A stretch of DNA of 64,000 bases from Cyclobacteriaceae bacterium. GTDB lineage: Bacteria; Bacteroidota; Bacteroidia; Cytophagales; Cyclobacteriaceae. Numbering within the stretch: the first letter of the stretch is position 1; the number at the start of each line of letters is the position of its first letter. The stretch lies in the NCBI GenBank assembly GCA_016786585.1, contig JAEUUI010000006.1, positions 186,001 to 250,000 on the forward strand, given 5' to 3'. Under the pieces are notes generated by a model. It was not told the origin of the DNA. It searched no databases and was given only the letters and a program-made list of their open reading frames with translations. The translations under genes and the position numbers were made by a program. Below are positions 25,543-34,340 of this stretch, piece after piece.

Positions 25543-26291
25543 CTAACCGGATTCAATTGTTCACTTGTTTTACCAAATCTGCGTTCACGCTGCTGGTACG
25601 ACCAGATCGCTTCGTATAGATGTTCTTTTCGAAAGTCGGGCCACAACGTTGGAGTGATGTACAGTTCGGAGTACGCGATCTGCCAAAGCAAAAAATTACT
25701 CACGCGCATCTCACCGCTGGTGCGAATGAGAAGTTCGGGATCAGGAACTTCTGCCGTTTGCAAATGCCTGCTGATCATGTCTTCGTTAATATCTTTTTCC
25801 TGTACCGTGCCTGCCTTAACCTCTGCGGCAATTGCTTTCACGGCCTGCGTAATCTCCCACCGGCCGCTGTAGCTCAGCGCCAGCACGAGCTTGAGGCCGC
25901 TGTTATTCCGAGTCTCATTAATAGCCCACTTAAGGTTTTTCTGGCAATCCTCCGGAAGATGAGATGTATCACCAATGGTAATTAGTTTTACCTGGTTGTC
26001 CATCAAAGTCTTTATTTCCTGTTTAAGGGTGTTTACCAGCAGTTCCATTAAGCCCTCGATCTCCTCTTTCGGGCGACCCCAGTTTTCGGTGGAAAACGCG
26101 TAAAGGGTCAGGTACTTGATTCCGATTTCACCGCATCCTTCCGTTACATCACGCACGGCCTGAACGGCATTGCGGTGACCGAAAATCCGCATGGCGCCTT
26201 TCTTTTTTGCCCACCGGCCGTTGCCATCCATAATCACGGCAACATGACGCGGCAAATTATTGAAGTCGATATGTTCTTTAAACGAAGCCAA
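25539..26291 (-). CDS. uppS: undecaprenyl diphosphate synthase
   Basis: UppS adds eight isoprene units to farnesyl diphosphate to make the lipid carrier for cell-wall synthesis. Seen are IMDGNGRWA (catalytic Asp at residue 22), YAFSTENWGRPKEEI, RTSGEMRVSNFLLWQ and LWPDF. I start at TTG 26291 (MASFKEHIDF) rather than TTG 26300, since the latter lies inside an exact -7 box and the shorter form matches the usual family N-terminus. Co-translation with bamA by ATGA overlap is clear. Confidence 0.94.
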   Translation of the reverse strand: MASFKEHIDFNNLPRHVAVIMDGNGRWAKKKGAMRIFGHRNAVQAVRDVTEGCGEIGIKYLTLYAFSTENWGRPKEEIEGLMELLVNTLKQEIKTLMDNQVKLITIGDTSHLPEDCQKNLKWAINETRNNSGLKLVLALSYSGRWEITQAVKAIAAEVKAGTVQEKDINEDMISRHLQTAEVPDPELLIRTSGEMRVSNFLLWQIAYSELYITPTLWPDFRKEHLYEAIWSYQQRERRFGKTSEQLNPVS

Positions 26292-26297
26292 GGGCGG

Positions 26298-26305
26298 CAA
26301 AAATA
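26298..26305 (-). promoter_or_regulatory. possible internal promoter of uppS-bamA
   Basis: CAAAAATA on the plus strand reads TATTTTTG on the minus strand, an exact -7 match. Transcription would begin at about 26292, right at the TTG chosen for uppS, so the mRNA would be leaderless. The 41-nt gap behind the DUF6089 gene makes an internal promoter plausible. Confidence 0.4.
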
Positions 26306-26341
26306 GCGTATTTTCACGTAAAGCCGTTGATCTTAACTGCC

Positions 26342-27019
26342 TTATTTATAAGGATTTGTGGGGCAGGGAATGTCGTAAAACGTACGGGTAAGCGTAATGC
26401 CTAAAAAGTAGTAGGTATCGGTATCGTTGGGGTTGCCATACCGGTAATTTTTTTGCGCCTGATCTTTAAAATCGGATACATTATCGAGGTAATCGAAAAA
26501 GGTTTTTCTAACCCCGAATTCAAGGGCAACATACCACCGCGGGTTAACGATGTATTTGAAACCTCCCCCAAACGGTACCGACATCTGCACGTTGCTGTAT
26601 TCGGCCGGCTTTGTATCGTTTCCGGAAATGCCGAAAAGCGCCAGCCCGCCAAACAAATACGGAGTAAAACGCATCGGAACTTTGCCGTCCTTCCAGTTCA
26701 GGAAATGATATTCGATACCCATCGAGCCTTCCAGCAAAAAAATATCGAATGAAGCATTACGCTGTGCCGCAAAAGCATCAATGGGTTTTTCAGATGCTTC
26801 GACTTTTCCCCCGGTAAGAGCAGCCCGGAAGCTTACTATCTTATTGATGTTCGAGCGATAGATGACAGTCGCAGCCGGACGCGAGTATTTGAAGTTGTAA
26901 TTCTTTACGAGATCACCCGTGTAGTTGAATGTTCCCAGACCAAATCCAAGCTCTGACCGCTGTGCAACTGCCGCTGTGGCAATGCAAAAAAATGCAGCCC
27001 CGATCAGATACTTAAGCAT
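26342..27019 (-). CDS. DUF6089-family outer-membrane beta-barrel protein
   Basis: A 225-residue exported protein (signal ends at ATAAVAQ) with the DUF6089 pattern: SELGFGLGTFNYTGDLVKNYN, FTPYLFGGLALF, VPFGGGFKYIVNPRWYVALE and FGVRKTFFDYLDNVS. It is likely an eight-strand barrel. Its ATG overlaps the stop of the preceding DUF6089 gene by one base, so the two are coupled. The function is unknown; position before uppS and bamA points to envelope assembly. Confidence 0.85.
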   Translation of the reverse strand: MLKYLIGAAFFCIATAAVAQRSELGFGLGTFNYTGDLVKNYNFKYSRPAATVIYRSNINKIVSFRAALTGGKVEASEKPIDAFAAQRNASFDIFLLEGSMGIEYHFLNWKDGKVPMRFTPYLFGGLALFGISGNDTKPAEYSNVQMSVPFGGGFKYIVNPRWYVALEFGVRKTFFDYLDNVSDFKDQAQKNYRYGNPNDTDTYYFLGITLTRTFYDIPCPTNPYK

Positions 27020-28068
27020 TATCTGAATTTGGCCCTGTGATAATTCCGGTTGATGATGTAGGTAACACGAACGGATGTAACCATGTACAGGTCTTTAGCG
27101 CTTGTTCCGCGCAAGTTTTTTGTTTGGTTTTCATCTTCGTTGACATGCCCGAATCCCGCCACGGTTGTGAAACCGAGTTCACTCTGGTATCCGTTGTAAC
27201 GATTCGCGATAATAGCATCTACTTTGTTGCTTGCTCCGGCTTTAACTTCATTGGAGCGATATGACATTGCCTGTGCCAGTTCACCATCGAGTGTGCGTAA
27301 GTCAACGTAGTAGCCACTTACATCATCCAGATAGTCGGTGAATGTATATCGGAATCCAAACTCACCGGCAATATCAATCACTTCCGTGAGCTTAAAACGT
27401 GCGCCAATCCCGAATGGTATAGCGGCCTGTACTAATTTGTAATCTTTTCCTTCGGTTTTAAGAGGCTGCAGGTCTACCCACTCTCCGGCATTTGCAAATG
27501 TATTGCCGGCCAGATCGGTGCTCGGCACCTGGGCCTGCGGGTTGTGATGGAACACTGCTACACCGGCATAAACATACGGAGTCCATTTTGCACGGCTCAG
27601 ATAGGTTGCTGTATTTTCAAATAAGTCTACCTGTGCTACGAGCGATAATTCCTGGATGCGGTTGCGGAACGACAGGTTACGTACATACCGGTATGCTGCG
27701 TCCTGATCATTCGGATCAGCTGATTTACTGTCGGAACCCTTGATTCCGCCGAACATAAAGCTGGCTACGAGTTGATACCGCGGTCCAAAACGGTGAACAA
27801 ATGAGCCACCGACTGCCGGGCGCGTAAAGGATAAATCGGTACTTAATTTTTTTGCGCTGGGCGAAAGATCTCCGTAGTAATTAAAGGCGTTAAGCGATAA
27901 ACCAACCGCGTTATAAACGTTTCTTTTGAAGCTTGTTTTGTTGCCCCTGAAATTACCGATACCCCGGTTGCTTCTTTTAATATTTCTTCGATTGATCTGA
28001 CTATAAGCATCTTGCGCGGATGCTGCCAAAACAGCCATAATCAACAATACGAGGCCAACTTTTTTCAT
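27019..28068 (-). CDS. DUF6089-family outer-membrane protein (larger paralogue)
   Basis: A 349-residue relative of the next gene with signal peptide ending at DAYSQ, a basic Asn/Arg-rich stretch (INRRNIKRSNRG) and the barrel motifs LSLNAFNYYGDLSP, WTPYVYAGVAVF, AIPFGIGARFKL and FGFRYTFTDYLDDVSG. It has a promoter 31 nt upstream. The Arg/Asn-rich mature N-terminus resembles that of BamA. Confidence 0.85.
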   Translation of the reverse strand: MKKVGLVLLIMAVLAASAQDAYSQINRRNIKRSNRGIGNFRGNKTSFKRNVYNAVGLSLNAFNYYGDLSPSAKKLSTDLSFTRPAVGGSFVHRFGPRYQLVASFMFGGIKGSDSKSADPNDQDAAYRYVRNLSFRNRIQELSLVAQVDLFENTATYLSRAKWTPYVYAGVAVFHHNPQAQVPSTDLAGNTFANAGEWVDLQPLKTEGKDYKLVQAAIPFGIGARFKLTEVIDIAGEFGFRYTFTDYLDDVSGYYVDLRTLDGELAQAMSYRSNEVKAGASNKVDAIIANRYNGYQSELGFTTVAGFGHVNEDENQTKNLRGTSAKDLYMVTSVRVTYIINRNYHRAKFR

Positions 28069-28098
28069 CTTGATAAGTGTTTCAAAATCAACGGACTA

Positions 28099-28106
28099 CA
28101 AATTTA
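28099..28106 (-). promoter_or_regulatory. -7 promoter element of the DUF6089-uppS-bamA unit
   Basis: CAAATTTA on the plus strand is TAAATTTG on the minus strand, an exact -7 match, placed 30 nt from the ATG. It lies within the gap after nadK and probably drives the envelope gene block. Confidence 0.55.
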
Positions 28107-28114
28107 ATAAAAAA

Positions 28115-28990
28115 TCAATTTCTTACATCCAACCCCCAATTTAGCTTCTGCCTGAGGGTTTTGAAGTAATGTTGTCCCTCAAGCGCGATCAAGTTGGCTT
28201 TAAAATCCTCTCTTACGACTTTAAGCTTAACGGATTCATCGACAACGGCAATTCTGGAGTCGAGCGAAATCAGGAACTTCTTGATCCGGCCTTCCACTTC
28301 AAATGAAAGCTCGGCATTATCGGAAACAACAATTGGCCTTACAGTAAGGTTGTGGGGGCTAACCGGGGTGAGGATGAAATTGCCGGATCCGGGGAAAACC
28401 AGCGGTCCACCGCAGCTAAGCGAATAACCTGTAGAGCCCGTGGGGGTGGAAACGATCAGGCCGTCTGCCCAATACGAATTCAGAAATTCTCCATCGATGT
28501 AGGTATGAACCGTAATCATCGAAGAGGAGTCTTTTTTAACAATCGTAAAGTCGTTTAAGGCGAAATTAAGCTTACCAAAAAGCTTTTTATTTGATTCCAG
28601 CCTTAAAAGCGTGCGTTTGTCGAGCGTAAATGCTCCTGCCAGCACTTTAGTAAGCGCACTTTCTACATCTTCTTTGCTGATTGTTGCCAGAAAGCCCAGT
28701 CGACCCGTATTAATGCCTAAAATCGGGGTTTGTCGGTCGCGAACATGAGTAATCGACTCAAGGAGGGTCCCATCGCCACCGATACTCAGGAAAATGTCAA
28801 GGCTTTTGAGATCCGACCCTTCTTTGTAGACTTTTCGTTTGAAGGCCTTGAAAACGGGTGCCTTAAGACATTTTTCAAATGTTTCGGAAACATGAACTTC
28901 TGCCTTATGCATGCTGAGAATCTGGAAGATTCGTTCAATCAGCGGATTTAATTGCCGGCTAAATTCTTTTCCGTGAACACCTATTTTCAT
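28115..28990 (-). CDS. nadK: NAD kinase
   Basis: NadK phosphorylates NAD to NADP. The 291-residue sequence has the catalytic GGDGTLLESI, GINTGRLGFLATI, LNDFTI and the conserved TPTGSTGYSLSCGGPLV. It is cytoplasmic. Upstream, TAACTTTA (minus strand, 29038-29031) is a one-mismatch -7 box. Its place before DUF6089, uppS and bamA is the common order in this phylum. Confidence 0.96.
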   Translation of the reverse strand: MKIGVHGKEFSRQLNPLIERIFQILSMHKAEVHVSETFEKCLKAPVFKAFKRKVYKEGSDLKSLDIFLSIGGDGTLLESITHVRDRQTPILGINTGRLGFLATISKEDVESALTKVLAGAFTLDKRTLLRLESNKKLFGKLNFALNDFTIVKKDSSSMITVHTYIDGEFLNSYWADGLIVSTPTGSTGYSLSCGGPLVFPGSGNFILTPVSPHNLTVRPIVVSDNAELSFEVEGRIKKFLISLDSRIAVVDESVKLKVVREDFKANLIALEGQHYFKTLRQKLNWGLDVRN

Positions 28991-29072
28991 TCGCGAGCTT
29001 GATTTAGTCAGGCCAATGAAGGCCTAATCTTAAAGTTAAGCACGTTATACGAAAACCGAAAATATTTGGTGA

Positions 29073-29738
29073 TCAGATGTCCAGGTAGCGGAGCAGCATA
29101 TCAATGCGATCCTTGTCGGAACCATTTGTTTGTATTTCCTGGTACCGGCCGATTACTTTATAATTGAATCGTTCGAGTGTGGCAACGATGCGCGTTAAGT
29201 CCAGTTGATCAAGTTTCAACGTGAGCCTGATCTTACCCGGGTCGAGCGGATCTTCTTTTACCAGGCTGCTCAACACGCGTGCATGATTTTCTTCAACCAG
29301 CCTGCTAATCTCAGCTAATGAATAATCGTTATGATTCATCGCGAGTACAAGAATGCCTCCGGGTGTTTGTACGGCTGCTGTCTGCGCGAACGAACTCAGC
29401 GTATCCTGCATGGTGATTACTCCATTGTAAATTTCTTCATCGGTAAGCACGGCTACCATTTGAAGTTTATTATCGGATGCTACTTTCAGGATGTCGTAAA
29501 AGTGGGAGTTCATGTGAACGTAACATGTACTACCGATAAGATCGAAATCTTTCAACCGTTTCTCAACATCATTTCCTTCCAGGATAATTTCTTCAGAAAT
29601 AAATCCGAGCAGTTTACCATTGTCCACTACCGGCATCTGGTTACACCGGAACTCCTCCATCCACACGATTGCCTTATGCGCATCGTCACTCGCCTTCAGG
29701 GGCGGAATCATGTGGTTTATCAGATCTTCTGCTATCAC
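29073..29738 (-). CDS. CBS-domain protein
   Basis: A 221-residue soluble protein with a CBS pair in the first 130 residues (DDAHKAIVWMEEFRCNQMPVV, then FYDILKVASDNKLQMVAVL) and an ACT-like C-terminal region (GGILVLAMNHNDYSLAEISR). CBS pairs bind adenosyl nucleotides and regulate partner proteins. It sits between a hydrolase and nadK on the same strand; a sensor role is likely but the ligand is unknown. Confidence 0.85.
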   Translation of the reverse strand: MIAEDLINHMIPPLKASDDAHKAIVWMEEFRCNQMPVVDNGKLLGFISEEIILEGNDVEKRLKDFDLIGSTCYVHMNSHFYDILKVASDNKLQMVAVLTDEEIYNGVITMQDTLSSFAQTAAVQTPGGILVLAMNHNDYSLAEISRLVEENHARVLSSLVKEDPLDPGKIRLTLKLDQLDLTRIVATLERFNYKVIGRYQEIQTNGSDKDRIDMLLRYLDI

Positions 29739-29763
29739 GGTTGTTGTTTATCTCTTTAATACA

Positions 29764-30516
29764 CTACGCTGCCAAAAAGTTTTCAACCAGCGCATTAAAT
29801 TTTTCAGGGTGTTCCATCATTGGTGCGTGGCAGCACTTATCCACAAACCGCAGCGTAGAGTTAGGTATCAGCCTGTTAAACTCGTGTGCAACAGCCGGAG
29901 GCGTAATCGTATCATTCAAACCCCATACCAAAAGCGTGGGGGCTTTGATATTCGGAATATCGTTTGCCATGTTGTGGCGCTGCGCAGATTTTGCAATCGC
30001 AACGATGCGCAAACACTTCGGAATGCTGTTGGTTGTTTCAAAAACTTCATCCACCAGTTCCTTGGTTGCTACCGAAGGATCGTAGAAGGTGTATGCAACA
30101 CGTTCTTTAATGTATTCGTAGTTACCGCGTTTCGGGTACGATCCGCCCATGCCGTCTTCAAACAACCCGGAACTTCCGGTCAGAATAAGTTTTTTAACCT
30201 TATCCGGATTTTTTAAGGTGTAAACCAAGGCGATGTGTCCGCCTAGGCTGTTGCCCATGATCATCATGTTGTCGAGCTTCTTCATGGCCACGAACTCTTC
30301 CAGAAACTTCCGCAGGCCCTCCAGCCCGGCTTCTTTAATTGGCATTTCATAAATCGGAAGCATTGGAATAATAACCCGGTAATTTTTGGAGAACCGGTTA
30401 ACAACACCTTCCCAATTGCTTAATGCGCCAAACAAGCCATGCAATAACAGAACAACTTCGCCTTGTCCTTCATCAATGAATTTAAATCCGGCCTCTTCTT
30501 TAACAATCAATGGCAT
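29764..30516 (-). CDS. alpha/beta hydrolase
   Basis: A 250-residue alpha/beta hydrolase. The oxyanion region is LLHGLFGALSNW, the nucleophile elbow is MGNSLGGHIAL (Ser around residue 96), the acid is in WGLNDTITPP and the His in CCHAPMMEHPE. The substrate is unknown. It lies 25 nt before the CBS gene on the same strand. Confidence 0.88.
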   Translation of the reverse strand: MPLIVKEEAGFKFIDEGQGEVVLLLHGLFGALSNWEGVVNRFSKNYRVIIPMLPIYEMPIKEAGLEGLRKFLEEFVAMKKLDNMMIMGNSLGGHIALVYTLKNPDKVKKLILTGSSGLFEDGMGGSYPKRGNYEYIKERVAYTFYDPSVATKELVDEVFETTNSIPKCLRIVAIAKSAQRHNMANDIPNIKAPTLLVWGLNDTITPPAVAHEFNRLIPNSTLRFVDKCCHAPMMEHPEKFNALVENFLAA

Positions 30517-30583
30517 AACGGTAGGATTTGTATCCGATAAGTAAGGAAAAAAAAATCAAACAACGGCCCTTCGAAAAAAGTTT

Positions 30584-31093
30584 TCAGGACCCTTGTCCGA
30601 AAAGATCACTGAAAACCGGAAAAATTTCTCCGATCCATGATGTAACCGCGGGAGCAAACCGTGCGATGGTCGGATAGAGCCACGCATCTTCTGTAAAGGA
30701 AGCCGGTGCAAAAATGTTTAAGGACGTAAATAGCCAGATCAAAACACTTGCCATAAAGGCGGCCTTCACAATGCCGAGCAAGCCACCACATACTTTGTCA
30801 ACACCACCCAAGACAGTTTTTTCAAGCGAAGTTTTGAAGGCTTTACCAAGTAATGTGATGCCCACAACAACAATCAGGAACACTACCGCAAAGGCAACGT
30901 AGGGTAAAACGTTTTCATTGATCTCGTAATGCTCATCAAGCATCAGCATAGCCGTGCCCATAAGTTTGAAGCCAGCCAGTACACCGAGAATGATACCGAG
31001 TAACGTAAACAGTTCGGACAAAAATCCTTTTTTATATCCGGCTACGGCACCGATCACCAGGATAATGATGAGAACAATGTCGATTTTACTCAA
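30584..31093 (-). CDS. CvpA-family membrane protein
   Basis: A 169-residue protein with four hydrophobic helices; the N-terminal MSKIDIVLIIILVIGAVAGY and the following KKGFLSELFTLLG are typical of CvpA. E. coli CvpA is linked to colicin V production and envelope stress, and family function is unsettled. The start is TTG at 31093, overlapping the yqeY stop as TTGA, so the two are coupled. Confidence 0.87.
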   Translation of the reverse strand: MSKIDIVLIIILVIGAVAGYKKGFLSELFTLLGIILGVLAGFKLMGTAMLMLDEHYEINENVLPYVAFAVVFLIVVVGITLLGKAFKTSLEKTVLGGVDKVCGGLLGIVKAAFMASVLIWLFTSLNIFAPASFTEDAWLYPTIARFAPAVTSWIGEIFPVFSDLFGQGS

Positions 31094-31542
31094 GAGGCTA
31101 ACAGTTTTTTAACGGTGTCGGAAATTGCTTTGCCTTCTGCGAGGCCTGCTAATTTTTTCGTGGCCGAACCCATTACTTTGCCCACATCCTGCGGTCCTTT
31201 TGCGCCAACTTCGTCAATGATTTTTTTCAACTCAGCTTCTAATTCTTCTGCAGAAAGTTGCTTGGGCAGGTAGCGACTGATGACGCTCAACTGGAACAGT
31301 TCTTTCTCGGCCAGATCAGCACGGTTTTGTTGCTGGAAAATGTCGGCCGACTCTTTCCGCTGCTTGGCTGCTTTCATCAGCAGTTTGCTTTCAGTATCGG
31401 ATGTGATTTCGGCCGTTACACCTTTTTCAGTTTCTGCCAAAAGAATCATGGATTTAATGCTGCGAAGTGCATCGAGTTCTTCCTTGTTCTTGGCAAGCAT
31501 GGCTGCTTTAATATCGGCATCTATTTTTTGTTTCAGACTCAT
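31090..31542 (-). CDS. GatB/YqeY-domain protein
   Basis: A 150-residue YqeY protein: MSLKQKIDADIKAAMLAKNK, LDALRSIKSMILLAETEKG, then SAEELEAELKKIIDEVGAKG and DVGKVMGSATKKLAG. The domain is shared with the tail of GatB and may bind tRNA; its task in free form is unclear. The start is the ATG at 31542; the longer frame to 31650 would run through the divergent pdxJ promoter and start. Confidence 0.93.
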   Translation of the reverse strand: MSLKQKIDADIKAAMLAKNKEELDALRSIKSMILLAETEKGVTAEITSDTESKLLMKAAKQRKESADIFQQQNRADLAEKELFQLSVISRYLPKQLSAEELEAELKKIIDEVGAKGPQDVGKVMGSATKKLAGLAEGKAISDTVKKLLAS

Positions 31543-31553
31543 GACAAAATGAA

Positions 31554-31582
31554 TTTGTTTGTGCGTGGATTCGTTAAGTTTG
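31554..31582 (+). promoter_or_regulatory. pdxJ promoter
   Basis: TTTG at 31554-31557, 17 nt, then TAAGTTTG at 31575-31582 (exact -7). It lies in the 61-bp gap between divergent yqeY and pdxJ and rules out the plus-strand frame start at 31559. Confidence 0.65.
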
Positions 31583-31603
31583 AACTGCGAAATTAATAAA
31601 ACG

Positions 31604-32320
31604 GTGACACGGCTATCGGTAAATATTAACAAAATTGCTACGCTGCGCAATGCACGTGGAGGAAATAACCCTGACGTGGTTAAGGTAGCGATTGATTGTG
31701 AGCGTTTCGGAGCACAGGGTATAACAGTTCATCCCCGGCCGGATGAACGCCACATCCGCTACCGCGATGTTATCCAGTTGAAAGACGTTGTGACAACCGA
31801 GTTTAACATTGAGGGATATCCTGACGAGCGGTACATGCAACTGATCCGCGAAGCAAAACCAGCCCAGGCAACCCTGGTGCCCGACAAGCCGGATGCGATA
31901 ACATCTAATGCCGGGTGGGATACACTAACACATCGGGATTTTTTAAAAGACATTGTTCAGGAATTAAAACGAGCCAACGTTCGCGTTTCAATTTTTGTTG
32001 ACCCTGTAGAAGCGATGGCTGAAGGTGCGGCTAATATTGGTGCCGATCGGATTGAATTATACACCGAACCCTACGCAAGCAACTACACTATAAATCGTGA
32101 GGCCGCAGTTCAGCCGTATACCAATGCTGCGCGCGCTGCAAAAGCAAACGGACTGGGCATTAATGCCGGACATGATCTTGATCTTCACAATCTTAAATAC
32201 CTGAAGCAGTCTATCCCTGACCTGGATGAAGTTTCGATTGGGCATGCGTTGATTTCGGATGCTCTCTACTATGGACTGGAGAACACCATTCAACTCTATC
32301 TGCGGCAGCTTAAGAGTTAA
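31604..32320 (+). CDS. pdxJ: pyridoxine 5'-phosphate synthase
   Basis: PdxJ condenses 1-deoxyxylulose 5-phosphate with 3-amino-2-oxopropyl phosphate to form PNP. The 238-residue protein has [42 protein letters not shown], and GINAGHDLD before the C-terminal [11 protein letters not shown]. The start is GTG at 31604, right before the first conserved strand and behind a good promoter. Confidence 0.96.
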   Translation: MTRLSVNINKIATLRNARGGNNPDVVKVAIDCERFGAQGITVHPRPDERHIRYRDVIQLKDVVTTEFNIEGYPDERYMQLIREAKPAQATLVPDKPDAITSNAGWDTLTHRDFLKDIVQELKRANVRVSIFVDPVEAMAEGAANIGADRIELYTEPYASNYTINREAAVQPYTNAARAAKANGLGINAGHDLDLHNLKYLKQSIPDLDEVSIGHALISDALYYGLENTIQLYLRQLKS

Positions 32321-32361
32321 CTAAAAAACTTATCTTTCGTAGTCTAAAAACCCAGCCGATT

Positions 32362-33012
32362 ATGAACCTTCGTTCGAAATTTTCCGAAAGTGATCTGAAT
32401 CGGATCAAGGCAGCCGTTCATGAAGCGGAGAGTAAAATTTCCGGAGAAATTGTTCCTGTTATTGTCGGAAAAAGTGGCCATTACACCATCGCCAATTATA
32501 AAGCGAGTTTGTTTGCCGGCTCGTTCGCGTTTTTGCTGATTATTATTTTCGACCGGTATATTCCTGCCTTTGCAATTTATGACCCGTTGATGATTTTTTT
32601 CGCGGTACTCGTGGCAGGCGGACTTGGCGCCCTGGCTGCACATTTGATCGATCCATTAAAACGTTTGCTGATTGAGCAGAAACATAAAGACCACGCAACC
32701 CGGCAGCGTGCGGAAAATGCCTTTCTGGAAGAAGAAGTTTTCAACACCCGGCAGCGCACGGGGATTATGATCTTTATCTCCTTCTTTGAACATGAAGTAA
32801 TTGTGATGGCCGATACAGGCATCAGCAAAGTAGTGGAGCAAAAAGAATGGGATAAAATTGTTATCAATCTCACCGAACACATCCGCAGGGATAAAATTGT
32901 AGAAGGCCTCGAAGGAGCATTAAAACGTTGCGGAGAAATTTTGCTCGAGAAAGGCTTTCATATAACACCAGACGACATCAATGAACTTCGTGACGACCTC
33001 CGGATTAACTAA
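32362..33012 (+). CDS. TPM-domain membrane protein
   Basis: A 216-residue protein with a TPM (Psb32-like) domain split by two membrane helices (about 50-70 and 75-97). The N-terminal part ESDLNRIKAAVHEAESKISGEIVPVIV and the later RTGIMIFISFFEHEVIVMADTGI and EGLEGALKRCGEIL fit the family. A one-mismatch -7 box (TATCTTTC, 32331-32338) precedes it. It is paired with a second TPM gene; no LemA gene is next to them. Confidence 0.82.
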   Translation: MNLRSKFSESDLNRIKAAVHEAESKISGEIVPVIVGKSGHYTIANYKASLFAGSFAFLLIIIFDRYIPAFAIYDPLMIFFAVLVAGGLGALAAHLIDPLKRLLIEQKHKDHATRQRAENAFLEEEVFNTRQRTGIMIFISFFEHEVIVMADTGISKVVEQKEWDKIVINLTEHIRRDKIVEGLEGALKRCGEILLEKGFHITPDDINELRDDLRIN

Positions 33013-33019
33013 GCTCGCC

Positions 33020-33946
33020 ATGCGTCAGGCCTTGATCAGCAAATCAGTTTTGCTTTTTTCTTTCTGGTTGTTATCGGTTGCGGCCATCGCGCAACTGGAA
33101 GTTCCGCCACTGGCAGGGAAGCGCGTGCATGATCAGGCAGGGGTATTGTCTGGTCAGACTGTTCAGAATCTTGAGTATCAATTGAAACTTCATCAGGATT
33201 CAACCGGAAATCAAATTGCCATACTGATTATTCAGTCGCTTAAGGGTGAATCAATTGAAGAATACTCTCTGCGGGTAGCGCATGACGTCTGGAAACTTGG
33301 TTCCGAAAAAAATGATAATGGAGTTTTGTTGCTGATTGCAATTGATGACCGCAAGATGCGCATCGAAGTTGGTCAGGGGCTGGAAGGTGTATTGACCGAT
33401 GCATTGTGCAGTCAGATTATCCGCAACGAAATGGCGCCCGAATTCAGGCGTGGTGATTACGATGCAGGAGTTTTGCTCGCCACGAATGCAATTGTTCAGG
33501 CAATAGCCGGAGAATACACAGCTGAACAGACGGTGGGCGAGAATTCATCGATGAGTACTTCGGAAAGAATTTTTACAGGCCTTTTCATTTTTGGAATTCT
33601 GGGCGTGTTCACATTAGGCGGTTTGCGAACCAAGGGTGCGGGCAGCTGGGTGCTGTATGCTTTTCTCACTCCGTTCTATGCATTGTTTCCGCACGTGGCG
33701 GTTGGCTACACCGGAGGTGTTGGAATTTTAATTGCGTATTTGATCGGCTACCCAATTCTGCGAACGATTTTCAAACGTAAGGGCTGGCAGGACGAATCGT
33801 CAAACAACCGCGGCAGTGGCGGAGGCTGGTCGTCTGGCTCAGGTTGGTTCAGCTCGGGTGGCGGCAGCAGCTGGGGCGGAGGTGGCGGAGGCTTCTCAGG
33901 AGGTGGCGGAAGCTTTGGCGGAGGCGGCAGCAGCGGAAGCTGGTAA
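33020..33946 (+). CDS. YgcG-type TPM-domain protein with Gly-rich tail
   Basis: A 308-residue exported protein: signal ending at AAIAQ, a TPM domain starting VPPLAGKRVHDQAGVLSG and including NDNGVLLLIAIDDRKMRIEVG, two membrane helices around residues 195-255, and a C-terminal Gly/Ser/Trp-rich tail of about 45 residues. The start is the ATG at 33020, which gives a proper signal peptide. YgcG-like proteins are membrane-anchored and of unclear function. Confidence 0.88.
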   Translation: MRQALISKSVLLFSFWLLSVAAIAQLEVPPLAGKRVHDQAGVLSGQTVQNLEYQLKLHQDSTGNQIAILIIQSLKGESIEEYSLRVAHDVWKLGSEKNDNGVLLLIAIDDRKMRIEVGQGLEGVLTDALCSQIIRNEMAPEFRRGDYDAGVLLATNAIVQAIAGEYTAEQTVGENSSMSTSERIFTGLFIFGILGVFTLGGLRTKGAGSWVLYAFLTPFYALFPHVAVGYTGGVGILIAYLIGYPILRTIFKRKGWQDESSNNRGSGGGWSSGSGWFSSGGGSSWGGGGGGFSGGGGSFGGGGSSGSW

Positions 33947-33955
33947 AGCAAAACA

Positions 33956-34270
33956 ATGAGGGGTGCTATTTTCTGGATTCTGTTTACAGTCCTTTTAAGT
34001 GCCTTACTGACGGGCTTATACACCCGCTTTGAATACGACAATCTCAATATCCAGCTTCATGACACCTACTTTGTATTTGATCCTGCAGTAATTTTTGCGC
34101 TGCAAGTTGCAGCAACTACACTTTCCGCAATTGCGGTATCATCTACACGTATCTTTGAAACGCATCGCATTGCATTCAGGCTTGTTGCAGTTAGTGCATT
34201 TTCCGTGCTGCTGATCATTCCATTAATGATCCTGTATGTTTGTATTGGAATAGCTTTGCTGAGCAAATAG
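33956..34270 (+). CDS. small membrane protein with HDTYF motif
   Basis: A 104-residue protein with three hydrophobic helices (about 5-22, 45-62, 75-100). Between the first two is NIQLHDTYFVFDP, which recalls the HDTYFVV segment of haem-copper oxidase subunit I, but the oxidase HFHYV continuation is missing. Ten nt separate it from the TPM gene, so it is probably co-transcribed. The function is unknown. Confidence 0.7.
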   Translation: MRGAIFWILFTVLLSALLTGLYTRFEYDNLNIQLHDTYFVFDPAVIFALQVAATTLSAIAVSSTRIFETHRIAFRLVAVSAFSVLLIIPLMILYVCIGIALLSK

Positions 34271-34306
34271 TGATTTTCGTTTATTCCTTTATCGCGAAAT
34301 CCTCCT

Positions 34307-34314
34307 TACTTTTG
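34307..34314 (+). promoter_or_regulatory. -7 promoter element of glyA
   Basis: TACTTTTG, an exact TAnnTTTG box, 26 nt before the glyA ATG. A -33 TTTG was not clear; TTTCG at 34276-34280 is 26 nt upstream. Confidence 0.55.
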
Positions 34315-34340
34315 GCCTTCATTTCTAATCTCATCCTTCC

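Noticed and set aside
27000-28068. Tandem DUF6089 genes as a frameshifted single gene
   Set aside because: Each has its own signal peptide and full set of barrel motifs, so they are two genes joined by a one-base overlap.
28995-29040. AGGCC/GGCCT hairpin between the CBS gene and nadK
   Set aside because: Only 5 bp and not followed by a T tract on either strand, so no terminator or operator call can be supported.
33748-34047. Proline-rich minus-strand frame of 99 residues
   Set aside because: It is the reverse of the Gly-rich tail of the TPM protein, whose GGN codons read as CCN; it has no independent support.
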